From Sipunculus nudus (Eukaryota; Annelida; Sipuncula; Golfingiida; Sipunculidae), in assembly GCA_026874595.1 (NCBI GenBank), contig CM049320.1, positions 2,835,001-2,899,000 of the forward strand: a stretch of DNA of 64,000 nt, written 5' to 3'. The stretch's first letter is position 1. Every line of letters begins with the position of its first letter. A model generated the notes under the pieces. That model had not been told where the DNA came from. It searched no databases and was given only the letters and a program-made list of their open reading frames with translations. Shown here in pieces: positions 37,980 to 52,300 of the stretch. Both the position numbers and the translations under genes were made by a program.

Positions 37980-38550
37980 TAAGAGGTCAGCCAGAATTCT
38001 AGTAAGTATTGTAATGGGTGAAGAGTCAAGCAGACATCTGGGTTGTATTTTCATCATAAGGGATCAGCCAGACTTCTAGTTAGTATTGTAATGGGTGAGG
38101 AGCCAAGCAGACCTCTGGGTTGTATTTTCATCATAAGGGATCAGCCAGACTTCTAGTTAGTATTGTAATGGGTGAGGAGCCAAGCAGACCTCTGGGTTGT
38201 ATTTTCATCATAAGGGGTCAGCCAGACTTCTAGTTAGTATTGTAATGGGTGAGGAGTCAAGCAGACCTCTGGGTTGTATTTTCATCATAAGAGGTCAGCC
38301 AGACTTCTAGTTAGTATTGTAATGGGTGAAGAGTCAAGCAGACGTCTGGGTTGTATTTTCATCAAAAGGGGTCAGCCAGACTTCTAGTAAGTATTGTAAT
38401 GGGTGAGGAGTCAAGCAGACCTCTGGGTTGTATTTTCATCATAAGGGGTCAGCCAGACTTCTAGTTAGTATTGTAATGGGTGAGGAGCCAAGCAGACCTC
38501 AGGGTTGTATTTTCATCATAAGGGGTCAGCCAGACTTCTAGTTAGTATTG
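37980..38550 (+). repeat. Block repeated at 43.2-43.8 kb (offset 5236 bp)
   Basis: AATTCTAGTA at 37995 and GACGTCTGGG at 38341 recur at 43231 and 43577, both at +5236 bp (68 x 77). Immediately downstream the offset becomes 5544 bp (CATAATGGG at 38594 and 44138), showing four extra monomers in the right copy near 43.8-44.1 kb. Confidence 0.7.
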
Positions 38551-39004
38551 TAATGGGTGAGGAGTCAAGCAGAGATCTGGGTTGTATTTTCATCATAATG
38601 GGTCAGCCAGACTTCTAGTTAGTATTGTAATGGGTGAAGAGTCAAGCAGACATCTGGGTTGTATTTTCATCATAAGGGATCAGCCAGACTTCTAGTTAGT
38701 ATTGTAATGGGTGAGGAGCCAAACAGACCTCTGGGTTGTATTTTCATCATAAGGGATCAGCCAAACTTCTAGTTAGTATTGTAATGGGTGAGGAGTCAAG
38801 CAGACCTCTGGGTTGTATTTTCATCATAAGGGGTCAGCCAGACTTCTAGTTAGTATTGTAATGGGTGAGGAGTCAAGCAGACCTCTGGGTTGTATTATCA
38901 TCATAAGGGGTCAGCCAGACTTCTAGTTAGTGTTGTAATGGGTGAGGAGCCAAGCAGACCTCTGGGTTGTATTTTTATCGTAAGGGGTCAGCCAGACTTC
39001 TAGT

Positions 39005-40800
39005 TAGTATTGGAATGGGTGATGAGCCAAGCAGACCTCTGGGTTGTATTTTCATCATAAGGGGTCAGCCAGACTTCTAGTTAGTATTGTAATGGGTGAG
39101 GAGCCAAGCAGACCTCAGGGTTGTATTTTCATCATAAGGGGTCAGCCAGACTTCTAGTTAGTATTGTAATGGGTGAGGAGTCAAGCAGACCTCTGGGTTG
39201 TATTTTCATCATAAGGGGTCAGCCAGGCTTCTAGTTAGTATTGTAATGGGTGAGGATTCAAGTAGACCTCTGGGTTGTATTTTCATCATAAGGGGTCAGC
39301 CAGACTTCTAGTAAGTATTGTAATGGGTGAGGAATCAAGCAGACCTCTGGGTTGTATTTTTTATCATAAGAGGTCAGCCAGTCTTCTAGTTAGTATTGTA
39401 ATGGGTGAGGAGTCAAGCAGACATCTGGGTTGTATTTTCATCAAAAGGGATCAGCCAGACTTCTAGTTAGTATTGTAATGGGTGAGGAGCCAAGCAGACC
39501 TCTGTGTTGTATTTTCATCATAAGCGGTCAGCCAGACTTCTAGTTAGTATTGTAATGGGTGAGGAGTCAAGCAGTCCCCTGGGGTGTATTTTCATCATAA
39601 GGGGTCAGCCTGACTTCTAGTAAGTATTGTAATCTGTGAGGAGTGAAGCAGACCTCTGGGGTGTATTTTCATCATAAGGGGTCAGCCAGACTTCTAGTTA
39701 GTATTGTAATGGGTGAGGAGTCAAGCAGACCTCTGGGTTGTATTTTCATCATAAGGGGTCAGCCAGACTTCTAGTTAGTATTGTTATAGGTGAGGAGTCA
39801 AGCAGACCTCTGGGTTGTATTTTCATCATAAGGGGTCAGCCAGACTTCTAGTTAGTATTGTAATGGGTGAGGAGCCAAGCAGACCTCTGGGTTGTATTTT
39901 CATCATAAGGGGTCAGCCAGGCTTCTAGTTAGTATTGGAATGGGTGATGAGCCAAGCAGACCTCTGGGTTGTATTTTCATCATAAGGGGTCCGCCAGACT
40001 TCTAGTTAGTATTGTAATGGGTGAGGAGCCAAGCAGACCTCAGGGTTGTATTTTCATCATAAGGGGTCAGCCAGACTTCTAGTTAGTATTGTAATGGGTG
40101 AGGAGTCAAGCAGACCTCTGGGTTGTATTTTCATCATAAGGGGTCAGCCAGGCTTCTAGTTAGTATTGTAATGGGTGAGGATTCAAGTAGACCTCTGGGT
40201 TGTATTTTCATCATAAGGGGTCAGCCAGACTTCTAGTAAGTATTGTAATGGGTGAGGAATCAAGCAGACCTCTGGGTTGTATTTTTTATCATAAGAGGTC
40301 AGCCAGTCTTCTAGTTAGTATTGTAATGGGTGAGGAGTCAAGCAGACATCTGGGTTGTATTTTCATCAAAAGGGATCAGCCAGACTTCTAGTTAGTATTG
40401 TAATGGGTGAGGAGCCAAGCAGACCTCTGTGTTGTATTTTCATCATAAGCGGTCAGCCAGACTTCTAGTTAGTATTGTAATGGGTGAGGAGTCAAGCAGT
40501 CCCCTGGGGTGTATTTTCATCATAAGGGGTCAGCCTGACTTCTAGTAAGTATTGTAATCTGTGAGGAGTGAAGCAGACCTCTGGGGTGTATTTTCATCAT
40601 AAGGGGTCAGCCAGACTTCTAGTTAGTATTGTAATGGGTGAGGAGTCAAGCAGACCTCTGGGTTGTATTTTCATCATAAGGGGTCAGCCAGACTTCTAGT
40701 TAGTATTGTTATAGGTGAGGAGTCAAGCAGACCTCTGGGTTGTATTTTCATCATAAGGGGTCAGCCAGACTTCTAGTTAGTATTGTAATGGGTGAGGAGC
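39005..40800 (+). repeat. 925-bp HOR (12-mer), tandem pair
   Basis: The TGGAATGGG variant near 39011 recurs near 39936, and TGTTATAGG near 39782 recurs near 40707; both are 925 bp apart (12 x 77 + 1, the extra base from a GTATTTTTTATC monomer). The copies meet near 39.93 kb. The second ends near 40.80 kb, where ACCTGAGGG replaces the ACCTCTGGG expected from 39884. Confidence 0.8.
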
Positions 40801-41099
40801 CAAGCAGACCTGAGGGTTGTATTTTCATCATAAGGGGTCAGCCAGACTTCTAGTTAGTATTGTAATGGGTGAGGAGTCAAGCAGACCTCTGGGTTGTATT
40901 TTCATCATAAGGGGTCAGCCAGGCTTCTAGTTAGTATTGTAGTGGGTGAGGATTCAAGTAGACCTCTGGGTTGTATTTTCATCATAAGGGGTCAGCCAGA
41001 CTTCTAGTAAGTATTGTAATGGGTGAGGAGTCAAGCAGACCTCTGGGTTGTATTTTCATCATAAGGGGTCAGCCAGACTTCTAGTTAGTATTGTAATGG

Positions 41100-41850
41100 G
41101 TGAGGAGTCAAGCAGACCTCTGGGTTGTATTACATCATAAGGGGTCAGCCAGACTTCTAGTTAGTATTGTAATGGGTGAGGAGTCAAGCAGACCTCTGGG
41201 TTGTATTTTCATCATAAGAGGTCAGCCAGTCTTCTAGTTAGTATTGTAATGGGTGAGGAGTCAAGCAGACATCTGGGTTGTATTTTCATCAAAAGGGATC
41301 AGCCAGACTTCTAGTTAGTATTGTAATGGGTGAGGAGCCAAGCAGACATCTGGGTTGTATTTTCATCAAAAGGGATCAGCCAGACATCTAGTTAGTATTG
41401 TAATGGGTGATGAGCCAAGCAGACCTCTTGGTTGTATTCTTATCAAAAGGGATCAGCCAGACTTCTAGTTACTATTGTAATGGATAAGGAGTCAAGCAGA
41501 CCTCTGGGTTGTATTTTCATCATAAGGGGTCAGCCAGACTTCTAGTTAGTATTGTAATGGGTGAGGAGTCAAGCAGAACTCTGGGTTGTTTTTTCATCAT
41601 AAGTGGTCAGCCAGACTTCTAGTTAGTATTGTAATGGGTGAGGAGTCAAGCAGACCTCTGGGTTGTATTTTCAACATAAGAGGTCAGCCAGAATTCTAGT
41701 AAGTATTGTAATGGGTGAGGAGTCAAGCAGACTTCTGGGTTGTATTTTCATCATAAGGGGTCAGCCAGACATCTAGTTAGTATTGTAATGGGTGAGGAGT
41801 CAAGCAGACCTCTTGGTTGTATTCTTATCAAAAGGGATCAGCCAGACTTC
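41100..41850 (+). repeat. Block repeated at 46.25-47.0 kb (offset 5159 bp)
   Basis: The -2 variant TACATCATAAGG at 41131 recurs at 46290, and TGAGCCAAGCAGACCTCTTG at 41411 recurs at 46570; both offsets are 5159 bp (67 x 77). A monomer type with TATTCTTATC (instead of TATTTTCATC) is shared by both blocks and is not seen left of 41.4 kb. Confidence 0.75.
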
Positions 41851-44800
41851 TAGTTAGTATTGTAATGGATAAGGAGTCAAGCAGACCTCTGGGTTGTATT
41901 TTGATCAAAAGGGATCAGCCAGACATCTAGTTAGTATTGTAATGGGTGATGAGGCAAGCAGACCTCTGGGTTGTATTTTCATCATAAGGGGTCAGCCAGA
42001 CTTCTAGTTAGTATTGTGATGGGTGAGGAGTCAAGCAGACCTCTGGGTTGTATTATCATCATAAGGGGTCAGCCAGACTTCCAGTTAGTGTTGTAATGGG
42101 TGAGGAGCCAAGCAGACCTCTGGGTTGTATTTTTATCGTAAGGGGTCAGCCAGACTTCTAGTTAGTATTGTAATGGGTGAGGAGTCAAGCAGAACTCTGG
42201 GTTGTTTTTTCATCATAAGTGGTCAGCCAGACTTCTAGTTAGTATTGTAATGGGTGAGGAGTCAAGCAGACCTCTGGGTTGTATTTTCATCATAAGAGGT
42301 CAGCCAGAATTCTAGTAAGTATTGTAATGGGTGAGGAGTCAAGCAGACTTCTGGGTTGTATTTTCATCATAAGGGGTCAGGCAGACTTCTAGTTAGTATT
42401 GTAATGGGTGAGGAGTCAAGCAGACCTCTGGGTTGTATTTTCATCATAAGGGGTCAGCCAGACTTCTAGTTAGTATTGTAATGGGTGAAGAGTCAAGCAG
42501 ACATCTGGGTTGTATTTTCATCATAAGGGATCAGCCAGACTTCTAGTTAGTATTGTAATGGGTGAGGAGCCAAACAGACCTCTGGGTTGTATTTTCATCA
42601 TAAGGGATCAGCCAAACTTCTAGTTAGTATTGTAATGGGTGAGGAGTCAAGCAGACCTCTGGGTTGTATTTTCATCATAAGGGGTCAGCCAGACTTCTAG
42701 TTAGTATTGTAATGGGTGAGGAGTCAAGCAGACCTCTGGGTTGTATTATCATCATAAGGGGTCAGCCAGACTTCTAGTTAGTGTTGTAATTGTTGAGGAG
42801 CCAAGCAGACCTCTGGGTTGTATTTTTATCGTAAGGGGTCAGCCAGACTTCTAGTTAGTATTGTAATGGGTGAGGAGCCAAGCAGACCTCTGGGTTGTAT
42901 TTTCATCATAAGGGGTCAGCCAGACTTCTAGTTAGTATTGTAATGGGTGAGGAGTCAAGCAGACCTCTGGGTTGTATTTTCATCATAAGGGTCAGCCAGG
43001 CTTCTAGTTAGTATTGTAATGGGTGAGGATTCAAGCAGACCTCTGGGTTGTATTTTCATCATAAGGGGTCAGCCAGACTTCTAGTAAGTATTGTAATGGG
43101 TGAGGAGTCAAGCAGACCTCTGGGTTGTATTTTCATCATAAGGGTTCAGCAAGACTTCTAGTTAGTATTGTAATGGGTGAGGAGTCAAGCAGACCTCTGG
43201 GTTGTATTTTCATCATAAGAGGTCAGCCAGAATTCTAGTAAGTATTGTAATGGGTGAAGAGTCAAGCAGACATCTGGGTTGTATTTTCATCATAAGGGAT
43301 CAGCCAGACTTCTAGTTAGTATTGTAATGGGTGAGGAGCCAAGCAGACCTCTGGGTTGTATTTTCATCATAAGGGATCAGCCAGACTTCTAGTTAGTATT
43401 GTAATGGGTGAGGAGCCAAGCAGACCTCTGGGTTGTATTTTCATCATAAGGGGTCAGCCAGACTTCTAGTTAGTATTGTAATGGGTGAGGAGTCAAGCAG
43501 ACCTCTGGGTTGTATTTTCATCATAAGAGGTCAGCCAGACTTCTAGTTAGTATTGTAATGGGTGAAGAGTCAAGCAGACGTCTGGGTTGTATTTTCATCA
43601 AAAGGGGTCAGCCAGACTTCTAGTAAGTATTGTAATGGGTGAGGAGTCAAGCAGACCTCTGGGTTGTATTTTCATCATAAGGGGTCAGCCAGACTTCTAG
43701 TTAGTATTGTAATGGGTGAGGAGCCAAGCAGACCTCAGGGTTGTATTTTCATCATAAGGGGTCAGCCAGACTTCTAGTTAGTATTGTAATGGGTGAGGAG
43801 TCAAGCAGACCTCTGGGTTGTATTTTCATCATAAGGGGTCAGCCAGACTTCTAGTTAGTATTGTAATGGGTGAGGAGTCAAGCAGACCTCTGGGTTGTAT
43901 TTTCATCATAAGGGGTCAGCCAGGCTTCTAGTTAGTATTGTAATGGGTGAGGATTCAAGTAGACCTCTGGGTTGTATTTTCATCATAAGGGGTCAGCCAG
44001 ACTTCTAGTAAGTATTGTAATGGGTGAGGAGTCAAGCAGACCTCTGGGCTGTATTTTTATCGTAAGGGGTCAGGCAGACTTCTAGTTAGTATTGTAATGG
44101 GTGAGGAGTCAAGCAGAGATCTGGGTTGTATTTTCATCATAATGGGTCAGCCAGACTTCTAGTTAGTATTGTAATGGGTGAAGAGTCAAGCAGACATCTG
44201 GGTTGTATTTTCATCATAAGGGATCAGCCAGACTTCTAGTTAGTATTGTAATGGGTGAGGAGCCAAACAGACCTCTGGGTTGTATTTTCATCATAAGGGA
44301 TCAGCCAAACTTCTAGTTAGTATTGTAATGGGTGAGGAGTCAAGCAGACCTCTGGGTTGTATTTTCATCATAAGGGGTCAGCCAGACTTCTAGTTAGTAT
44401 TGTAATGGGTGAGGAGTCAAGCAGACCTCTGGGTTGTATTATCATCATAAGGGGTCAGCCAGACTTCTAGTTAGTGTTGTAATGGGTGAGGAGCCAAGCA
44501 GACCTCTGGGTTGTATTTTTATCGTAAGGGGTCAGCCAGACTTCTAGTTAGTATTGGAATGGGTGATGAGCCAAGCAGACCTCTGGGTTGTATTTTCATC
44601 ATAAGGGGTCAGCCAGACTTCTAGTTAGTATTGTAATAGGTGAGGAGTCAAGCAGACCTCTGGGTTGTATTTTCATCATATGGGGTCAGCCAGACTTCTA
44701 GTTAGTATTGTAATGGGTGAGGAGTCAAGCAGACCTCTGGGTTGTATTTTTTATTATAAGAGGTCAGCCAGTCTTCTAGTTAGTATTGTAATGGGTGAGG

Positions 44801-46389
44801 AGTCAAGCAGACCTCTGTGTTGTATTTTCATCATAAGCGGTCAGCCAGACTTCTAGTTAGTATTGTAATGGGTGAGGAGTCAAGCAGTCCCCTGGGGTGT
44901 ATTTTCATCATAAGGGGTCAGCCTGACTTCTAGTAAGTATTGTAATCTGTGAGGAGTGAAGCAGACCTCTGGGGTGTATTTTCATCATAAGGGGTCAGCC
45001 AGACTTCTAGTTAGTATTGTAATGGGTGAGGAGTCAAGCAGACCTCTGGGTTGTATTTTCATCATAAGGGGTCAGCCAGACTTCTAGTTAGTATTGTTAT
45101 AGGTGAGGAGTCAAGCAGACCTCTGGGTTGTATTTTCATCATAAGGGGTCAGCCAGACTTCTAGTTAGTATTGTAATGGGTGAGGAGCCAAGCAGACCTC
45201 AGGGTTGTATTTTCATCATAAGGGGTCAGCCAGACTTCTAGTTAGTATTGTAATGGGTGAGGAGTCAAGCAGACCTCTGGGTTGTATTTTCATCATAAGG
45301 GGTCAGCCAGGCTTCTAGTTAGTATTGTAATGGGTGAGGATTCAAGTAGACCTCTGGGTTGTATTTTCATCATAAGGGGTCAGCCAGACTTCTAGTAAGT
45401 ATTGTAATGGGTGAGGAATCAAGCAGACCTCTGGGTTGTATTTTTTATCATAAGAGGTCAGCCAGTCTTCTAGTTAGTATTGTAATGGGTGAGGAGTCAA
45501 GCAGACATCTGGGTTGTATTTTCATCAAAAGGGATCAGCCAGACTTCTAGTTAGTATTGTAATGGGTGAGGAGCCAAGCAGACCTCTGTGTTGTATTTTC
45601 ATCATAAGCGGTCAGCCAGACTTCTAGTTAGTATTGTAATGGGTGAGGAGTCAAGCAGTCCCCTGGGGTGTATTTTCATCATAAGGGGTCAGCCTGACTT
45701 CTAGTAAGTATTGTAATCTGTGAGGAGTGAAGCAGACCTCTGGGGTGTATTTTCATCATAAGGGGTCAGCCAGACTTCTAGTTAGTATTGTAATGGGTGA
45801 GGAGTCAAGCAGACCTCTGGGTTGTATTTTCATCATAAGGGGTCAGCCAGACTTCTAGTTAGTATTGTTATAGGTGAGGAGTCAAGCAGACCTCTGGGTT
45901 GTATTTTCATCATAAGGGGTCAGCCAGACTTCTAGTTAGTATTGTAATGGGTGAGGAGCCAAGCAGACCTCAGGGTTGTATTTTCATCATAAGGGGTCAG
46001 CCAGACTTCTAGTTAGTATTGTAATGGGTGAGGAGTCAAGCAGACCTCTGGGTTGTATTTTCATCATAAGGGGTCAGCCAGGCTTCTAGTTAGTATTGTA
46101 ATGGGTGAGGATTCAAGTAGACCTCTGGGTTGTATTTTCATCATAAGGGGTCAGCCAGACTTCTAGTAAGTATTGTAATGGGTTAGGAGTCAAGCAGACC
46201 TCTGGGTTGTATTTTCATCATAAGGGGTCAGCCAGACTTCTAGTTAGTATTGTAATGGGTGAGGAGTCAAGCAGACCTCTGGGTTGTATTACATCATAAG
46301 GGGTCAGCCAGACTTCTAGTTAGTATTGTAATGGGTGAGGAGTCAAGCAGACCTCTGGGTTGTATTTTCATCATAAGAGGTCAGCCAGT

Positions 46390-49300
46390 CTTCTAGTTAG
46401 TATTGTAATGGGTGAGGAGTCAAGCAGACATCTGGGTTGTATTTTCATCAAAAGGGATCAGCCAGACTTCTAGTAAGTATTGTAATGGGTGAGGAGCCAA
46501 GCAGACATCTGGGTTGTATTTTCATCAAAAGGGATCAGCCAGACATCTAGTTAGTATTGTAATGGGTGATGAGCCAAGCAGACCTCTTGGTTGTATTCTT
46601 ATCAAAAGGGATCAGCCAGACTTCTAGTTAGTATTGCAATGGATAAGGAGTCAAGCAGACCTCTGGGTTGTATTTTCATCATAAGGGGTCAGCCAGACTT
46701 CTAGTTAGTATTGTAATGGGTGAGGAGTCAAGCAGAACTCTGGGTTGTTTTTTCATCATAAGTGGTCAGCCAGACTTCTAGTTAGTATTGTAATGGGTGA
46801 GGAGTCAAGCAGACCTCTGGGTTGTATTTTCATCATAAGAGGTCAGCCAGAATTCTAGTAAGTATTGTAATGGGTGAGGAGTCAAGCAGACCTCTTGGTT
46901 GTATTCTTATCAAAAGGGATCAGCCAGACTTCTAGTTAGTATTGTAATGGATAAGGAGTCAAGCAGACCTCTGGGTTGTATTTTGATCAAAAGGGATCAG
47001 CCAGACATCTAGTTAGTATTGTAATGGGTGATGAGGCAAGCAGACCTCTGGGTTGTATTTTCATCATAAGGGGTCAGCCAGACTTCTAGTTAGTATTGTA
47101 ATGGGTGAGGAGTCAAGCAGACCTCTGGGTTGTATTATCATCATAAGGGGTCAGCCAGACTTCCAGTTAGTGTTGTAATGGGTGAGGAGCCAAGCAGACC
47201 TCTGGGTTGTATTTTTATCGTAAGGGGTCAGCCAGACTTCTAGTTAGTATTGTAATGGGTGAGGAGTCAAGCAGACCTCTGGGTTGTATTTTCATCATAA
47301 GAGGTCAGCCAGACTTCTAGTTAGTATTGTAATGGGTGAAGAGTCAAGCAGACATCTGGGTTGTATTTTCATCAAAAGGGATCAGCCAGACTTCTAGTTA
47401 GTATTGTAATGGGTGAGGAGCCAAGAAGACCTCTGGGTTGTATTTTCATCAAAAGGGATCAGCCAGACTTCTAGTTAGTATTGTAATGGGTGAGGAGCCG
47501 AGCAGACCTCTGGGTTGTATTTTCATCAAAAGGGATTAGCCAGACTTCTAGTTAGTATTGTAATGGGTGAGGAGCCAAGCAGACATCTGGGTTGTATTTT
47601 GATCAAAAGGGATCAGCCAGACATCTAGTTAGTATTGTAATGGGTGATGAGGCAAGCAGACCTCTGGGTTGTATTTTCATCAAAAGGGATCAGCCAGACT
47701 TCTAGTTAAGATTGTAATGGATGAGGAGTCAAGCAGACCTCTGGGTTGTATTTTCATCATAAGGGGTAAGACAGACTTCTAGTTAGTATTGTAATGGGTG
47801 AGGAGTCAAGCAGACCTCTGGGTTGTATTTTCATCATAAGTGGTCCGCCAGACTTCTAGTTAGTATTGTAATGGGTGAGGAGTCAAGCAGACCTCTGGGT
47901 TGTATTTTCATCATAAGAGGACAGCCAGACTTCTAGTAAGTATTGTAATGGGTGAGGAGTCAAACAGACCTCTGGGTTATATTTTCATCATAAGAGGTCA
48001 GCCAGACTTCTAGTTAGTATTGTAATGGGTGAGGAGTCAAGCAGAGCTCTGGGTTGTATTTTTATCGTAAGGGGTCAGCCAGACTTCTAGTTAGAATTGT
48101 AATGGGTGAGGAGTCAAGCAGAGCTCTGGGTTGTATTTTTATCATAAGGGGTCAGCCAGACTTCTAGTTAGTATTGTAACGGGAGAGGAATCAAGCAGAC
48201 CTCTGGGTTGTATTTTCATCATAAGGGGTCATCCAGACTTCTAGTTAGTATTGTAATTAATAAGGAGTCAAGCAGACCTCTGGGTTGTATTTTCATCATA
48301 ATGGGTCAGCCAGACTTCTAGTTAGTATTGTAATGGGTGAGGAGTCAAGCAGACCTCTGGGTTGTATTTTCATCATAATGGGTCAGCCAGACTTCTAGTT
48401 AGTATTGTAATGGTTGAGGAGCCAAGCAGACCTCTGGGTTGTATTTTCATCATAAGGGGTCAGCCAGACTTCTAGTTAGTATTGTAATGGGTGAGGAGTC
48501 AAGCAGACCTCTGGGTTGTATTTTCATCATAAGGGGTTAGCCAGGCTTCTAGTAAGTATTGTAATGGGTGAGGATTCAAGCAGACCTCTGGCTTGTATTT
48601 TCATCATAAGGGGTCAGCCAGACTTCTAGTAAGTATTGTAATGGATGAGGAGTCAAGCAGACCTCTGGGTTGTATTTTCATCATAAGGGGTCAGCCAGAC
48701 TTCTAGTTAGTATTGTAATGGGTGAGGAGTCAAGTAGACCTCTGGGTTGTATTTTCATCATATGGGGTCAGCCAGACTTCTAGTTAGTATTGTAATGGGT
48801 GAGGAGTCAAGCAGACCTCTGGGTTGTATTTTTTATCATAAGAGGTCAGCCAGTCTTCTAGTTAGTATTGTAATGGGTGAGGAGTCAAGCAGACATCTGG
48901 GTTGTATTTTCATCAAAAGGGATCAGCCAGACTTCTAGTTAGTATTGTAATGGGTGAGGAGCCAAGCAGACCTCTGTGTTGTATTTTCATCATAAGCGGT
49001 CAGCCAGACTTCTAGTTAGTATTGTAATGGGTGAGGAGTCAAGCAGTCCCCTGGGGTGTATTTTCATCATAAGGGGTCAGCCTGACTTCTAGTAAGTATT
49101 GTAATCTGTGAGGAGTGAAGCAGACCTCTGGGGTGTATTTTCATCATAAGGGGTCAGCCAGACTTCTAGTTAGTATTGTAATGGGTGAGGAGTCAAGCAG
49201 ACCTCTGGGTTGTATTTTCATCATAAGGGGTCAGCCAGACTTCTAGTTAGTATTGTTATAGGTGAGGAGTCAAGCAGACCTCTGGGTTGTATTTTCATCA

Positions 49301-52300
49301 TAAGGGGTCAGCCAGACTTCTAGTTAGTATTGTAATGGGTGAGGAGCCAAGCAGACCTCAGGGTTGTATTTTCATCATAAGGGGTCAGCCAGACTTCTAG
49401 TTAGTATTGTAATGGGTGAGGAGTCAAGCAGACCTCTGGGTTGTATTTCCATCATAAGGGGTCAGCCAGACTTCTAGTTAGTATTGTTATAGGTGAGGAG
49501 TCAAGCAGACCTCTGGGTTGTATTTTCATCATAAGGGGTCAGCCAGACTTCTAGTTAGTATTGTAATGGGTGAGGAGCCAAGCAGACCTCAGGGTTGTAT
49601 TTTCATCATAAGGGGTCAGCCAGACTTCTAGTTAGTATTGTAATGGGTGAGGAGTCAAGCAGACCTCTGGGTTGTATTTTCATCATAAGGGGTCAGCCAG
49701 GCTTCTAGTTAGTATTGTAATGGGTGAGGATTCAAGTAGACCTCTGGGTTGTATTTTCATCATAAGGGGTCAGCCAGACTTCTAGTAAGTATTGTAATGG
49801 GTGAGGAGTCAAGCAGACCTCTGGGTTGTATTTTCATCATAAGGGGTCAGCCAGACTTCTAGTTAGTATTGTAATGGGTGAGGAGTCAAGCAGACCTCTG
49901 GGTTGTATTACATCATAAGGGGTCAGCCAGACTTCTAGTTAGTATTGTAATGGGTGAGGAGTCAAGCAGACCTCTGGGTTGTATTTTCATCATAAGAGGT
50001 CATCCAGTCTTCTAGTTAGTATTGTAATGGGTGAGGAGTCAAGCAGACATCTGGGTTGTATTTTCATCAAAAGGGATCAGCCAGACTTCTAGTTAGTATT
50101 GTAATGGGTGAGGAGCCAAGCAGACCTCTTGGTTGTATTCTTATCAAAAGGGATCAGCCAGACTTCTAGTTAGTATTGTAATGGATAAGGAGTCAAGCAG
50201 ACCTCTGGGTTGTATTTTCATCATAAGGGGTCAGCCAGACTTCTAGTTAGTATTGTAATGGGTGATGAGCCAAGCAGACCTCTTGGTTGTATTCTTATCA
50301 AAAGGGATCAGCCAGACTTCTAGTTAGTATTGTAATGGATAAGGAGTCAAGCAGACCTCTGGGTTGTATTTTCATCATAAGGGGTCAGCCAGACTTCTAG
50401 TTAGTATTGTAATGGGTGAGGAGTCAAGCAGAACTCTGGGTTGTTTTTTCATCATAAGTGGTCAGCCAGACTTCTAGTTAGTATTGTAATGGGTGAGGAG
50501 TCAAGCAGACCTCTGGGTTTTATTTTCATTATAAGAGGTCAGCCAGAATTCTAGTAAGTATTGTAATGGGTGAGGAGTCAAGCAGACTTCTGGGTTGTAT
50601 TTTCATCATAAGGGGTCAGCCAGACATCTAGTTAGTATTGTAATGGGTGAGGAGTCAAGCAGACCTCTTGGTTGTATTCTTATCAAAAGGGATCAGCCAG
50701 ACTTCTAGTTAGTATTGTCATGGATAAGGAGTCAAGCAGACCTCTGGGTTGTATTTTGATCAAAAGGGATCAGCCAGACATCTAGTTAGTATTGTAATGG
50801 GTGATGAGGCAAGCAGACCTCTGGGTTGTATTTTCATCATAAGGGGTCAGCCAGACTTCTAGTTAGTATTGTAACGGGTGAGGAGTCAAGCAGACCTCTG
50901 GGTTGTATTATCATCATAAGGGGTCAGCCAGACTTCCAGTTAGTGTTGTAATGGGTGAGGAGCCAAGCAGACCTCTGGGTTGTATTTTTATCGTAAGGGG
51001 TCAGCCAGACTTCTAGTTAGTATTGTAATGGGTGAGGAGTCAAGCAGACCTCTGGGTTGTATTTTCATCATAAGAGGTCAGCCAGACTTCTAGTTAGTAT
51101 TGTAATGGGTGAAGAGTCAAGCAGACATCTGGGTTGTATTTTCATCAAAAGGGATCAGCCAGACTTCTAGTTAGTATTGTAATGGGTGAGGAGCCAAGAA
51201 GACCTCTGGGTTGTATTTTCATCAAAAGGGATCAGCCAGACTTCTAGTTAGTATTGTAATGGGTGAGGAGCCGAGCAGACCTCTGGGTTGTATTTTCATC
51301 AAAAGGGATCAGCCAGACTTCTAGTTAGTATTGTAATGGGTGAGGAGCCAAGCAGACATCTGGGTTGTATTTTGATCAAAAGGGATCAGCCAGACATCTA
51401 GTTAGTATTGTAATGGGTGATGAGGCAAGCAGACCTCTGGGTTGTATTTTCCTCAAAAGGGATCAGCCAGACTTCTAGTTAAGATTGTAATGGATGAGGA
51501 GTCAAGCAGACCTCTGGGTTGTATTTTCATCATAAGGGGTAAGACAGACTTCTAGTTAGTATTGTAATGGGTGAGGAGTCAAGCAGACCTCTGGGTTGTA
51601 TTTTCATCATAAGTGGTCCGCCAGACTTCTACTTAGTATTGTAATGGGTGAGGAGTCAAGCAGACCTCTGGGTTGTATTTTCATCATAGGAGGACAGCCA
51701 GACTTCTAGTAAGTATTGTAATGGGTGAGGAGTCAAACAGACCTCTGGGTTATATTTTCATCATAAGAGGTCAGCCAGACTTCTAGTTAGTATTGTAATG
51801 GGTGAGGAGTCAAGCAGACCTCTGGGTTGTATTTTTATCGTAAGGGGTCAGCCAGACTTCTAGTTAGAATTGTAATGGGTGAGGAGTCAAGCAGAGCTCT
51901 GGGTTGTATTTTTATCATAAGGGGTCAGCCAGACTTCTAGTTAGTATTGTAACGGGAGAGGAATCAAGCAGACCTCTGGGTTGTATTTTCATCATAAGGG
52001 GTCATCCAGACTTCTAGTTAGTATTGTAATTAATAAGGAGTCAAGCAGACCTCTGGGTTGTATTTTCATCATAATGGGTCAGCCAGACTTCTAGTTAGTA
52101 TTGTAATGGGTGAGGAGTCAAGCAGACCTCTGGGTTGTATTTTCATCATAATGGGTCAGCCAGACTTCTAGTTAGTATTGTAATGGGTGAGGAGTCAAGC
52201 AATCCTCTGGCTTGTATTTTCATCATAAGGGGTCAGCCTGACTTCTAGTAAGTATTGTAATCTGTGAGGAGTCAAGCAGACCTCTGGGGTTTATTTTCAT